NCBI GenBank assembly: GCA_041391665.1 | Contig: JAWKNO010000003.1 | Coordinates: 1,178,001 to 1,242,000, forward strand | Origin: Bacteroidia bacterium | GTDB lineage: Bacteria; Bacteroidota; Bacteroidia; J057 | Length of the DNA stretch: 64,000 nt | Direction: 5' to 3' | Shown here: in pieces, positions 8,529 through 17,720 of the stretch | Position numbering within the stretch: the stretch's first letter is position 1 | Layout of the letters: the number at the start of each line of letters is the position of its first letter | Program-made: the position numbers and the translations under genes | The notes under the pieces: model-generated | The model's input: only the letters and a program-made list of their open reading frames with translations | Databases searched by the model: none | Told to the model about the DNA's origin: nothing

Positions 8529-9521
8529 ATGCAATCTCAATTTGTAGATCATGTAAGAATCTATTTTACCAGCGGAAGCGGTGGTAATGGCGCGGTCTCC
8601 TGGCGGCGTGAAAAACACGTGCCCAAGGGCGGCCCCGATGGTGGCGATGGGGGAAAAGGGGGGAGTGTAATCCTCAAAGGAAATACCCAGCTGTGGACGC
8701 TGCTCGACCTGAAATACCGGAAATTTATCAAAGCCCAGCCCGGCCAGAATGGCTCTGGAGGATGTAAAACCGGAAAAGACGGGAAAGATGAAATCCTTGA
8801 AGTTCCTCTTGGCACTGTCATTACGAATGCCGAAACCGGGGAGCGCATTGGCGAGATTGTTACAGATGGAGAAGAACTGGTTATCCTCGAAGGCGGCCAT
8901 GGAGGCCGGGGTAACTATCAGTTTAAATCTGCCACCCATCAGGCGCCCGATTTTGCGACGCCTGGCGGCGACCCGCAGGAACTTACTGCCATCATTGAGC
9001 TGAAAATGCTCGCCGACGTGGGTCTGGTAGGGTTTCCCAATGCAGGCAAATCCACGCTTCTTTCAGTACTCAGTGAAGCAAAACCCAAAATTGGTGACTA
9101 TGCCTTCACTACACTGGTTCCCAATCTGGGAATTGTGCGCTACCGGGGACATCAATCGTTTGTGATGGCCGATATTCCCGGGATCATAGAAGGGGCACAT
9201 GCCGGCAAAGGGCTTGGTACGCATTTCCTCAGACATATTGAAAGAAATAGTGTACTGCTTTTTATGGTTCCGGTAGATGCGGAAGATATCCGTAAAGAAT
9301 ATAATATCCTGCTTCAGGAACTGGAGCTATACAACCCACACCTGCTGGATACGCCCCGCCTGATAGCATTGACAAAAAGCGATATGATCGATGATGAGCT
9401 TGAAGCAGAAATAGCCGCACAACTCACCGATCTGCCTTGTGTATTCATATCCGCCATTGCCAACAAAGGCCTCATGCCCCTCAAAGACCGGTTGTGGAAA
9501 TTGTTGAATTCTTCTGATTGA
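8529..9521 (+). CDS. obgE: GTPase ObgE/CgtA
   Basis: 330 residues. An essential GTPase acting in 50S ribosome assembly and stress control (family knowledge). The glycine-rich Obg fold makes up the first ~155 residues (FVDHVRIYFTSGSGGNGAVS, PKGGPDGGDGGKGGSVIL). Then comes the G domain with G1 GFPNAGKST, G3 DIPGIIEGAHAGKGLG and G4 TKSDMID. There is no extra C-terminal OCT domain, as usual outside Firmicutes. An M16 peptidase gene begins 18 bases after its stop, so adk-obgE-M16-M16 may be one operon. Confidence 0.98.
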   Translation: MQSQFVDHVRIYFTSGSGGNGAVSWRREKHVPKGGPDGGDGGKGGSVILKGNTQLWTLLDLKYRKFIKAQPGQNGSGGCKTGKDGKDEILEVPLGTVITNAETGERIGEIVTDGEELVILEGGHGGRGNYQFKSATHQAPDFATPGGDPQELTAIIELKMLADVGLVGFPNAGKSTLLSVLSEAKPKIGDYAFTTLVPNLGIVRYRGHQSFVMADIPGIIEGAHAGKGLGTHFLRHIERNSVLLFMVPVDAEDIRKEYNILLQELELYNPHLLDTPRLIALTKSDMIDDELEAEIAAQLTDLPCVFISAIANKGLMPLKDRLWKLLNSSD

Positions 9522-9539
9522 TTGACTAAAGAAACCATT

Positions 9540-10775
9540 ATGCTGAAAATTCAATATCAGACATTTCATCTGGACAATGGACTGAAAATCCTCATACATG
9601 AAGATCACTCCATTCCTAAAGCAGTGGTAGATATCCTCTATCATGTAGGTTCAAAAGATGAAAATGAACACCGCACGGGGTTTGCCCATTTGTTTGAGCA
9701 TCTGATGTTTGAAGGAAGTAAACATATCCCACATTACGATACGCCGTTACAGCGGGTCGGTGGAGAGAACAATGCATTTACCACTCCTGACATCACCAAC
9801 TATTACCTCAGTCTCCCTTCCAATCAGTTGGAAACAGCTTTCTGGCTGGAGTCTGACCGTATGCTGGAACTTGCATTTTCTCAGGAAAAACTCAACATCC
9901 AAAAAAGTGTAGTGATTGAAGAATTCAAGCAGCGGTATCTCAATCAACCTTATGGAGATGCGCATCTGAAACTTCGGGCCCTGCATTATCAGACACATCC
10001 CTACCACTGGCCTACGATAGGGAAAGAAATATCGCATATCGAAGAAGCTTCCCTTCAGGAGGTGAAAGACTTTTTTTACGGTTATTATGCGCCCAACAAT
10101 GCCACGATGATCGTTGCCGGAGACGTAAATCCAGCACAGGTAATGGAAATGGCTGACAAATGGTTTGGCAATATACCGCGCCGCCAGCTTAGTAAACACG
10201 CACTGCCCCAGGAACCCGCACAAACGGAGGCCCGAAGTATGACCATTACCGGAGAGGTGCCTTTCCCCGCTGTGTATAAAATGTACCATATCCCGGCATA
10301 TACTGACACGGAATACTACGTCGCTGATATCCTTACTGACCTGCTTTCCAACGGAAAAAGCGGATTGCTGTTTCAGCACATGGTAAAGGAGTTGCGCGTT
10401 TCCCCTCAGGCAAGCGCATTCTCCTGGGGACTCCATGATCCGGGTACCATATCCATTGACGGGCGAATTGCAGAAGGAAAAACCCTCGAAGCTTATGAAG
10501 CCGGACTGGATGAAACGCTGAATATGCTTCAGACACTGAAGGAGATTGATCTGGAAAGAATCAAAAGCAAACTGGAAGCCTCCTTTATCATGCAGAAAAC
10601 CACGATCCTTAATAAGGCGATGGGGCTGGCTATGTCTGATTCACTCGGCGATCCAGACCTGATCAATACGACCCCTGATATCTATCACAATATCACCCTT
10701 GAACAGGTAAAATCTGCGGCTTTGCGTTATCTGTCGCCAGAAAATTGTTCGACGCTTTATTATCTGCCCAAATAA
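9540..10775 (+). CDS. M16 family zinc peptidase (active-site subunit)
   Basis: 411 residues from the ATG at 9540; the ORF continues upstream to a TTG that abuts the obgE stop, but the protein family starts at MLKIQYQTFHLDNG. The inverted zinc motif HLFEH is at residues 50-54, and the third ligand Glu lies in the VVIEEFKQRYLNQPYG stretch downstream. Two LuxS/MPP-like half domains are visible, with the R/Y-type segment in the second. M16 peptidases of this class work in the periplasm or cytoplasm on short peptides; no signal peptide is seen here. It pairs with the next gene, which lacks the zinc motif. Confidence 0.93.
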   Translation: MLKIQYQTFHLDNGLKILIHEDHSIPKAVVDILYHVGSKDENEHRTGFAHLFEHLMFEGSKHIPHYDTPLQRVGGENNAFTTPDITNYYLSLPSNQLETAFWLESDRMLELAFSQEKLNIQKSVVIEEFKQRYLNQPYGDAHLKLRALHYQTHPYHWPTIGKEISHIEEASLQEVKDFFYGYYAPNNATMIVAGDVNPAQVMEMADKWFGNIPRRQLSKHALPQEPAQTEARSMTITGEVPFPAVYKMYHIPAYTDTEYYVADILTDLLSNGKSGLLFQHMVKELRVSPQASAFSWGLHDPGTISIDGRIAEGKTLEAYEAGLDETLNMLQTLKEIDLERIKSKLEASFIMQKTTILNKAMGLAMSDSLGDPDLINTTPDIYHNITLEQVKSAALRYLSPENCSTLYYLPK

Positions 10776-10794
10776 CCCGAAACCCACAAGATAC

Positions 10795-12087
10795 ATGCTT
10801 GACCGCTCAACCCCACCGGCTGCACAACCACTCAAAAATGTTTCCCTGCCTGATTTTCACAGGCACACGCTGTCCAATGGTATCCCGGTATATATCATGC
10901 CTTTTGGTACGCTGGAAATTGTAGAGATTCAGGTGGTTTTTAAAGCCGGACAGTCCTATCAGCCTAAAACAGGTATAGCAAGTTTTACTGCCCGAAATAT
11001 GCCTGAAGGCACAAAATCGTATTCGAGCCTTTCGCTTGCACAGACACTTGACGCCTACGGTGCCTGGCTAAACCATGAGTCAGATGATGAAGGGGTATCT
11101 TTTTCCTTAGCTACGCTTTCCCGGCATCTGGGAAACACCCTTCCATTGCTGCATGAAGTAATTACTGCACCACTTTTTTTGGCTGAAGAATTTGACAAAA
11201 TGAAGGAGCGGACCCTTCAGCAGATGCAGGTCAATGCGCAAAAAACAAGCAATATCGCACGGCGTTATTTCGACGAATTGCTATTCGGAAAAGATCATCC
11301 CTACGGGATGTATTTTGGAGAAGAAGCCCTAAAGGAAATTACCCTTCCGGAGCTCATCCAATATCACCACAACTATTTATACCCCGGCAATTTTTCAATC
11401 ATTGCCAGTGGGCGTTTTGATGAAAAAAATGTCCTGAACCAATTAGAGGAAAACTTTGGCGGACTGATACTCAGGCCGGCTTTGAGTGAAATCTCCCGTG
11501 CCGCGAGAAAAGCGCCTGACGCACCGGTGGGAAGACAATTCTTCGAAAAAAAGGGAATGCAGGCCACTCTCCGTATGGGCTATCGGACAGTTCCTTTTTC
11601 GCACCCTGACTACTACCCCATGCAAGTCGTAAATACTATACTTGGCGGATATTTTGGCTCCAGGCTTATGAAGAATATTCGCGAGGAAAAGGGGTACACC
11701 TACGGCATCTACTCAGGGTGGGTAGGCAATAAATATGATGGCTATTTTGTCGTGCAAAGTGATGTCGGCAATCAATACATTACGCCAACCATTCAGGAAG
11801 TAAAAGCAGAAATGCGCAAGCTATCGGAAGAAGGGGTAACCGAAGACGAGCTCCAATTGGTCAGCAACTATCTTTTAGGGAAAAGTATAGGCCAACGGGA
11901 AACGCCCTTTCAGATGGGAGATCTTGTCCGGTATTCCATTATCAATGATATCCCTTTCAAAGAGCTCGACCGCAAATTTGAAGTGATCCAGAATATCACT
12001 ACGAATGAAATTCAGGAACTGGCCAACAAATACCTGAAACCTGACCACATGCTGGAAGTCGTCGTGGGGGAAATGCCTGCTGAGTAA
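10795..12087 (+). CDS. M16 family peptidase-like partner subunit (no HxxEH)
   Basis: 430 residues. It has the same fold as the preceding gene, but the position of the zinc motif reads KTGIASFTARNMPEGTKSY, with no HxxEH, so it is not a zinc peptidase itself. The second half is strong for the family, with GGYFGSRLMKNIREEKGYTYG as the R..Y region that helps bind substrate (quoted in part: LMKNIREEKGYTYG). Active/inactive pairs of this kind form heterodimers (mitochondrial processing peptidase, bacterial M16 pairs). It starts 19 bases after the active subunit and is surely co-transcribed with it. Confidence 0.9.
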   Translation: MLDRSTPPAAQPLKNVSLPDFHRHTLSNGIPVYIMPFGTLEIVEIQVVFKAGQSYQPKTGIASFTARNMPEGTKSYSSLSLAQTLDAYGAWLNHESDDEGVSFSLATLSRHLGNTLPLLHEVITAPLFLAEEFDKMKERTLQQMQVNAQKTSNIARRYFDELLFGKDHPYGMYFGEEALKEITLPELIQYHHNYLYPGNFSIIASGRFDEKNVLNQLEENFGGLILRPALSEISRAARKAPDAPVGRQFFEKKGMQATLRMGYRTVPFSHPDYYPMQVVNTILGGYFGSRLMKNIREEKGYTYGIYSGWVGNKYDGYFVVQSDVGNQYITPTIQEVKAEMRKLSEEGVTEDELQLVSNYLLGKSIGQRETPFQMGDLVRYSIINDIPFKELDRKFEVIQNITTNEIQELANKYLKPDHMLEVVVGEMPAE

Positions 12088-12102
12088 CAGAGACGCGGAG
12101 GA

Positions 12103-13272
12103 CTACAGACTTCCGCCTTTGGGATAAGAAATCGTAGCTGCAGGCGCATTTTTCGCCTGGCTTACGCCAAATACCTTTTCTATGACCTCTGGCCCAAGTC
12201 CGATTACATTAGGGTTATTTTCCCTCAGTCGGGCGATAATCTCCAGTTGTATAGTATAATCAGTCCCCGGTACCTGTAGCAAAACCATACTGCCGATTGG
12301 CAGGGTTTTGTGGTAGGCGTAATAGATATTTTTTGCCTTTTTGTTTACCACAGGTTGAATGGAACCCGTTTCATATACCCGCTGATAAGATCGGCCGGTC
12401 TGCATATCGATTACTTCTTTGATGACGAGTCCGGTCTGGCTATTATCTCTGGTTACATTGGGCCCACCGGTTGTTCCGTCATCGACAAAAACATCCTCCC
12501 CTCCCTGCCAGGGATCAGGAGTATTAAGAGGCCTTGCCTGCGGTGTAGCAGCAGGTTGGGTGGCGGCAGGTTGGGTGGCAGGGACCTGTCCGGGAGAAGT
12601 CAAAGTAGTAGCATACGTGCCATTGATTGCGGCATCAAGGATGGCAGCCATACCCGGACTGATACGCCCACGCGTTTCGCTTATTTTACGAAGCGCTGAC
12701 CGGCGGTCACTGGCGTTGCGGTTCTCCATGGCGTTTGCCAGCAGAGAAGCCGTCTCTATATCAGCATCTTCTACGCTGATCCGGTTGTAACCTTCGATCC
12801 AGCCGTTTCGCTCTTTGTATTGACTGGTCAACCGGATCCATCCTTCCCTGAAATCGCTGAGTATCGCAATCTCTCCTGCTCCGAAAAAACTATTGGTGCG
12901 GGAGGAAAGAGTAGCTGGCTTGTCATAGATTACCGCACTTTCCATAATGACAACCACTCCGCCATTCCTTACCACAAACGACTCTTCTACCCATCCGGTA
13001 TTGCCGTCTTTGGTTTTTACCCATATATAATTATGATTTTCACCGCGCACAAAAGCCTCTTTACCCAGGTGTTGTAATTCCTCGGTAAATAAGACCGTAC
13101 CAACCTGGCGGCTTCCGCGACCAGGGCTTTCCAGCAGAAGCGTGGATTTCCAGGCACAAATAGAAGTTTCACCCGCATAGGTGTTTTCATAAAAAATCCC
13201 GTCCTGGCTAAATCCGGTAAGGGAAAATAATACGATGAGCAGGCTGGTAAAAATCTGTTTAATGCAGGGCAT
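12103..13272 (-). CDS. exported protein with two SH3-like domains and a barrel-like C-terminus
   Basis: 389 residues from the ATG at 13270-13272, chosen because a signal peptide (MPCIKQIFTSLLIVLFSLTG, cut near FSQ) begins there; an ATG 45 bases upstream is also in frame. Two SH3-like units follow: one around LLESPGRGSRQVGTVLF and WVKTKDGNTGWVEE, the other around VIYDKPATLSS and WIRLTSQYKERNGWIEG. A Thr/Pro/Gln-rich linker (ATQPAATQPAATPQ) leads to a C-terminal domain, IYYAYHKTLPIGSMVLLQVP to ARLRENNPNVIGLG. It resembles the double-psi barrel of RlpA-like proteins (inference). It is likely periplasmic and cell-wall linked. The next gene upstream on the same strand is a paralogue. Confidence 0.75.
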   Translation of the reverse strand: MPCIKQIFTSLLIVLFSLTGFSQDGIFYENTYAGETSICAWKSTLLLESPGRGSRQVGTVLFTEELQHLGKEAFVRGENHNYIWVKTKDGNTGWVEESFVVRNGGVVVIMESAVIYDKPATLSSRTNSFFGAGEIAILSDFREGWIRLTSQYKERNGWIEGYNRISVEDADIETASLLANAMENRNASDRRSALRKISETRGRISPGMAAILDAAINGTYATTLTSPGQVPATQPAATQPAATPQARPLNTPDPWQGGEDVFVDDGTTGGPNVTRDNSQTGLVIKEVIDMQTGRSYQRVYETGSIQPVVNKKAKNIYYAYHKTLPIGSMVLLQVPGTDYTIQLEIIARLRENNPNVIGLGPEVIEKVFGVSQAKNAPAATISYPKGGSL

Positions 13273-13461
13273 ATCAGTTACTGTATGTGTTTGCTTTATA
13301 AAAATGGCTTCTTTCATTATGAAAACTAAAAATAAGATGTTTTAGTACCTAAAACAAAATATTTTTACAATTATACTAAAAATAAATAATTTGAAAAAGC
13401 CTGATTATGTTTTGATTATAACCAGTGTCTTACACCAAAACTTTGGGTAAATCAGTTCTGC

Positions 13462-14541
13462 TTATCTCAGATATTCTATGATAGCTTCACCCGGATCAGT
13501 CCTGCCAAAAACAGTCTGCAAACACGCCCGGGATAACCCGATAATGGCTGGATTGTCTTTACGCAGCCGATTGACAATTTCCAACTCCACAAAACCTGAG
13601 TTGTCAGGGAAATGCAGCTGGATTTTACTCCCGATAGGCAGCGTTTTGTGGTAGGCAAAATAAATCGTACGGGGGTTTTGAGGTCCGAGTACTTCATAGA
13701 CTTTGCCTGTTTCTGTTATCCGCGTTCGCATTTTTCCGGTTTTGGGGTCAAATACTTCTTCGGTTCCTGCGCTTCGATAAACGCCCTCGCCGCTTGAAGT
13801 TGCTGCTTCCAGGCTCCGTGTTCTGGTGCCGGTAGTTGATTGCCCCAGATCTGCGAGGGTGCGGTTATTTTTCGTCTCTCCCTCATATCGGGCAAGAATG
13901 AGGTCATACATCTCTGTGCGGCTGTTACCCGCCAGCGCCAGCAATTCCTCCAAAAGGGTTTTGCGCATGGCTGAAGAAGGCTCTTCATCCACTCTGTGCA
14001 TAAGCGTGGCCAGCTCAATATCTGCAGGCTCTACACTTACTTTCTCCAACCCTTCAATCCAACCCGTTTTTTCCCGGTTACGGGATACCAACTTTACCCA
14101 TTGGCCTACCACATCTTCCATAATGACAATTTCTCCCGGCAGAAAAAAATCCATGGTCACCGTCGAAATGGTGTTGGGCCGCCGATATACACGCCCCTCC
14201 GCCAATACAACAGCTGCGCCTCCCTCCGGTACAAAAAGGAACTCATTCACCCAGCCAACCTTTCCATCGGCACCGCGCACTTTGAGGTAGTTGTTTTTTT
14301 CCAAAGCTACATACGCCTCTTCACCAAGGCTGGAAGCTTCTTCGCCAAACTGCATCACCGCAACAATAGCCGCCCGCTTGTCAGGTTCACTAAAAACCGG
14401 TGATTCGCTCCAGACACAAACCATTCGGCCAGGCTGAGGATTCAAAAAGTTGTAAACCTGCGCAGGGCATACCCCGTAAAAAAGGGTGAATAGCAAGAGA
14501 AGAATAAAATGATTTTTCACAATTATTTGATTATTAGCCAC
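13462..14541 (-). CDS. exported SH3/barrel protein, paralogue of the gene at 12103-13272
   Basis: 359 residues with a signal peptide (HFILLLLFTLFYGVCPAQ). Order of parts is the same as in the downstream neighbour: an SH3-like unit (VFSEPDKRAAIVAVMQFGEE, DGKVGWVNEFLFVPEGG), a second one (VYRRPNTIS, WVKLVSRNREKTGWIEGLEK), a helical segment, a linker, and a C-terminal domain reading IYFAYHKTLPIGSKIQLHFP and NRLRKDNPAIIGLSRACLQ. The shared stretches AYHKTLPIGS, NNP/DNPxxIGL and WIEG show a tandem duplication, now well diverged. The linker here lacks the Pro/Gln repeats. Probably an envelope protein; no enzymatic residues can be assigned. Confidence 0.75.
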   Translation of the reverse strand: MANNQIIVKNHFILLLLFTLFYGVCPAQVYNFLNPQPGRMVCVWSESPVFSEPDKRAAIVAVMQFGEEASSLGEEAYVALEKNNYLKVRGADGKVGWVNEFLFVPEGGAAVVLAEGRVYRRPNTISTVTMDFFLPGEIVIMEDVVGQWVKLVSRNREKTGWIEGLEKVSVEPADIELATLMHRVDEEPSSAMRKTLLEELLALAGNSRTEMYDLILARYEGETKNNRTLADLGQSTTGTRTRSLEAATSSGEGVYRSAGTEEVFDPKTGKMRTRITETGKVYEVLGPQNPRTIYFAYHKTLPIGSKIQLHFPDNSGFVELEIVNRLRKDNPAIIGLSRACLQTVFGRTDPGEAIIEYLR

Positions 14542-14777
14542 TTGTGCAATCTTTTCTAATCTTTAACGATTAACAATGTATAAAATTGGGCGCCAAATAC
14601 CCAGCCAGGAATTTTGGTCAGATAGTATAGTTTTTCAGAAGGATTGTTTTGTAATTTTTCAGGAAAAATGTTAACATTGTATGTAACGAGCCTAAAACTG
14701 TCTAATGCCAGGCACATACAGAATTTATAGTGAGGAATAAAATTTTTGAACCGATCTACCATAAAATTCAAGTGCGT

Positions 14778-15137
14778 ATGAAAACGTCTGTAAAACCTCT
14801 CCTCTCCAAACTCAACCGTAAAGAATTGATCCGAGTTTGTAATGAGAAAATGGTCTGTGCAGCAAGAGATCTTGCAGAATTTACAAAAAATGGTATCAAT
14901 GCCTCCTTTATCGTGGCACTGGCTCATAAGTGTGAGCATCTGGAAGAATCTATGGATCAGTCGTTTACCGTTTACAACCAGCCAGAATCTCAATCTACTG
15001 AGAGGGAGATTAAAGAAGCTATCAGTATGATTTGCGAGATGGGCAAACATATCTGGTCCAATGACCCGTCAAAATACAATGACTATATTCTTTCCGTATC
15101 TCAACAGGGAATACATGAAAAAAGGGCAAATGCCTGA
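14778..15137 (+). CDS. small helical hypothetical protein
   Basis: 119 residues from the ATG at 14778; the ORF runs back to a GTG at 14730 that would add 16 residues. It is predicted largely alpha-helical (LLSKLNRKELIRVCNEKM, REIKEAISMICEMGKHIW), charged, with three cysteines and no signal peptide. I do not recognise the family. Coding status is supported by a strong intrinsic terminator 30 bases after its stop, on the same strand. Upstream is ~235 bases of AT-rich DNA with no other gene. Confidence 0.6.
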   Translation: MKTSVKPLLSKLNRKELIRVCNEKMVCAARDLAEFTKNGINASFIVALAHKCEHLEESMDQSFTVYNQPESQSTEREIKEAISMICEMGKHIWSNDPSKYNDYILSVSQQGIHEKRANA

Positions 15138-15166
15138 GTTTTATACGTATAGTCATACTTCATATT

Positions 15167-15192
15167 GGCGGGTTTTACCCGCCTTTTTTTTT
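15167..15192 (+). terminator. intrinsic terminator
   Basis: Stem GGCGGG (15167-15172) pairs with CCCGCC (15178-15183) across a 5-base loop and runs into nine T. It ends the transcript of the 119-residue protein. On the minus strand it lacks a T-tract, so it is not a proper terminator for the convergent arginine operon. Confidence 0.9.
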
Positions 15193-15293
15193 GCATTCAC
15201 CCCTGCGTCCGGGGTAAAGTTCCCCCAGCCTGATGTTAGGTTAGTTTACAAATTGTCAGCACAACCTTAATATTTTCGCTTTATGTACAATTC

Positions 15294-16625
15294 CTAACCT
15301 ATCAACCTTTCGATCGCCTGATGAAATTTGTCAAAATCAAATCCCGACAACGCGCGATCCATCTTTTTGCCGATTTCTTCTGTGCAAAGATTTCCGATAC
15401 TGCCTTCATGTGTATGTGATAAGTTGCGATCTGCCTGATACGCTCCTCGGGCAATGGCTTCTCCTACCTGCTTGTAGGCCTCTCTGAATGGCAGCCCTTC
15501 CATCACCAGGCGGTTAACGGTCTCTACGCTAAACATATAGTCGTACTGTTCGCCTTCAGTAGCCATTGAATTTATAATTATTTTGCCGAGCATATAGTCC
15601 GCAATATTTATACAGGACTTGAGGTCTTCCAGCGCAGGGATAATCGTTTCTTTCACCAACTGGAGATCGCGGTGATAGCCCGAAGGCAGATTTGTAGTTA
15701 TCATGCTGATTTCTCCCGGAAGGCTTTGCAACCGGTTGGTTTTTGCACGGATCAGTTCCCATACATCGGGGTTTTTCTTATGTGGCATAATACTCGACCC
15801 GGTGGTTAGTTCCTTCGGAAAAGTCAAAAACCCAAAATTCTGGCTCATATACAGGCATACATCCGCCGCCATTTTGTTTAGCGTAGTACCCAGTGAGGAA
15901 AGGGCAAATGCAAGTAATTTTTCCGTTTTCCCTCTTCCCATTTGCGCATATACGACATTATAACTCATCGTATCAAATCCCAGCAACGCGGTAGTCAATG
16001 TACGGTTTAAGGGAAAAGAAGACCCATAACCCGCCGCTGAACCCAAGGGATTCTGATTGGCAACTTTCCATGCAGCCAACAGAAAATGTACATCATCCAC
16101 CAGACTTTCTGCATATGCGCCAAACCACAAACCAAAAGAAGAAGGCATAGCTACCTGAAAATGGGTATAACCCGGAAGCAGTTTGTCTTTATATGTTTCA
16201 CTTAACCCCTGAAGGGTGGCAAATAATTTTCGGGCAAGATTAACCAGTACCTCAATTTCCGACAGGAAAAATAACTTAAGATCCACCAGCACCTGATCAT
16301 TGCGTGAACGGCCTGCATGAACCTTCTTTCCAGCTTCCCCCAATTTCCGGGTTAACATTAGCTCGACCTGCGAGTGCACATCTTCTGTCCCCGCTTCAAT
16401 AGTAAAGTTGCTGTTCTGTATTTCCCGATAAATCGCCTGCAGTTCTGCCCGCAATACAATCAACTCATCTTCCTCCAGAAGCCCGATTTCCGTGAGCATC
16501 GTGATATGCGCAATTGTACCCAGTACATCCCATGGCGCAAGGAAAATGTCCATTTCCCTGTCTTTACCTACGGTAAAGTTTTCAATGGCAGATTCTATCT
16601 GGTAACCTTTATCCCAAAGTTTCAT
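15294..16625 (-). CDS. argH: argininosuccinate lyase
   Basis: 443 residues. Splits argininosuccinate to arginine and fumarate, the last step of arginine synthesis. The superfamily signature GSSIMPHKKNPD is present, with the catalytic-His region AGTEDVHSQVELML and substrate segment GRSRNDQVLVDLK. The N-terminus MKLWDKGYQIESAIENFTVG DREMD is usual for the Bacteroidota form, which is slightly shorter than E. coli ArgH (457). Last gene of the eight-gene minus-strand operon; it starts 25 bases after the argE-like gene. Confidence 0.97.
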   Translation of the reverse strand: MKLWDKGYQIESAIENFTVGKDREMDIFLAPWDVLGTIAHITMLTEIGLLEEDELIVLRAELQAIYREIQNSNFTIEAGTEDVHSQVELMLTRKLGEAGKKVHAGRSRNDQVLVDLKLFFLSEIEVLVNLARKLFATLQGLSETYKDKLLPGYTHFQVAMPSSFGLWFGAYAESLVDDVHFLLAAWKVANQNPLGSAAGYGSSFPLNRTLTTALLGFDTMSYNVVYAQMGRGKTEKLLAFALSSLGTTLNKMAADVCLYMSQNFGFLTFPKELTTGSSIMPHKKNPDVWELIRAKTNRLQSLPGEISMITTNLPSGYHRDLQLVKETIIPALEDLKSCINIADYMLGKIIINSMATEGEQYDYMFSVETVNRLVMEGLPFREAYKQVGEAIARGAYQADRNLSHTHEGSIGNLCTEEIGKKMDRALSGFDFDKFHQAIERLIG

Positions 16626-16650
16626 TTTTTCGTCGGTTGAATAGGTTTAT

Positions 16651-17718
16651 CTATAATCTCAGGTCTTTCAGCAGTGTGATATAAAGCGAGATCCCCTCCC
16701 TGATTTCTGAAAGCAAAATATACTCATCCGCAGTGTGAGACCGGGCAGAATCCCCGGGGCCTATTTTTATAGTGGGGTAAGGGATCAGCGCCTGGTCAGA
16801 AAGTGTAGGCGAACCATAGCAGGTTCTCCCCATTGATTTTCCCCGCACCACTACAGGATGTGTTTCCTCTATGCGGGAGGAATTCAGCCGGAAAGAGCGG
16901 GCTTTCACCTCGCACTTTGTGCTTCGGGCAATAATTTCAAAAACTTCCTGATTGCTATAACATTCATTTACCCTGACATCTACGACAAAGGTACACACAT
17001 CGGGGACAACATTGTGCTGTGTACCGGCCTGAATTTGAGAGACCGTCATTTTTACGGGCCCAAGGAAATCGGATACTTTGTCAAACTGCCAGGTTTGAAA
17101 CCACTCAATATCTGGCAGGGCTTCATAGATTGCGTTTATGCCTTCATTTCGGGCAGCATGGCCAGATTTTCCTATGGCTTTACAATCAAGCACCATCAGC
17201 CCCCGTTCTGCTACAGCAAGCTGCATTTGGGTTGGCTCACCAATAATCCCCAGATCAACCGGGCCAATTTCCCCCAATACAGAAGCAATTCCATTGGCGC
17301 CCGATATTTCCTCCTCTGCGGTAGCTGCCAGCATTAAATTGTAAGGCAGATCAGAATGTGAATAATAGTGGAGAAAGGTCGCGATCAGCGACACCAACGG
17401 ACCGCCAGCATCATTGCTGCCCAGCCCTGTCAGCTTATCGCCTTCGAGTAATGGTTCAAAAGGATCTTTGGTCCAGCCAGCATTAGGTTTTACCGTATCG
17501 TGATGGGAATTGAGGAGGATAAGCGGCAATCCTTCCCTGAAATATTGGTTTCTGGCAATAATGTTGTTGCCAGATATCGTGTGAGGAATATTATGTCCGG
17601 ATAAAAATCGGGAAATTAATGTAGTTGTCTCTGCTTCTTCGCGACTAAATGAAGGGGTTGCAATCAGTTGTTTCAGCAACGCTTCGGCCTGTGCGGTAAG
17701 TGAGGACAATTGCATCAT
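16651..17718 (-). CDS. argE: M20 deacylase, N-acyl-citrulline/ornithine deacetylase (ArgE-like)
   Basis: 355 residues from the ATG at 17716-17718 (an in-frame TTG lies 6 bases earlier). A di-zinc M20 hydrolase: NSHHDTVKPNAGW holds the first His and Asp, GSNDAGGPL the bridging Asp, and ATAEEEISG the catalytic Glu pair. In this operon the carbamoyltransferase works on acylated ornithine, so this enzyme should free citrulline from acyl-citrulline before ArgG acts (pathway inference). It starts 2 bases after the argB stop, so translation is probably coupled. Confidence 0.92.
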   Translation of the reverse strand: MMQLSSLTAQAEALLKQLIATPSFSREEAETTTLISRFLSGHNIPHTISGNNIIARNQYFREGLPLILLNSHHDTVKPNAGWTKDPFEPLLEGDKLTGLGSNDAGGPLVSLIATFLHYYSHSDLPYNLMLAATAEEEISGANGIASVLGEIGPVDLGIIGEPTQMQLAVAERGLMVLDCKAIGKSGHAARNEGINAIYEALPDIEWFQTWQFDKVSDFLGPVKMTVSQIQAGTQHNVVPDVCTFVVDVRVNECYSNQEVFEIIARSTKCEVKARSFRLNSSRIEETHPVVVRGKSMGRTCYGSPTLSDQALIPYPTIKIGPGDSARSHTADEYILLSEIREGISLYITLLKDLRL

Positions 17719-17720
17719 TT

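Noticed and set aside
9747..10436. 229-residue minus-strand ORF
   Set aside because: Antisense to the active M16 peptidase, whose HxxEH motif is clear.
14556..15050. 164-residue minus-strand ORF
   Set aside because: Overlaps the 119-residue plus-strand gene, which is followed by a good terminator on its own strand; the antisense translation looks random.
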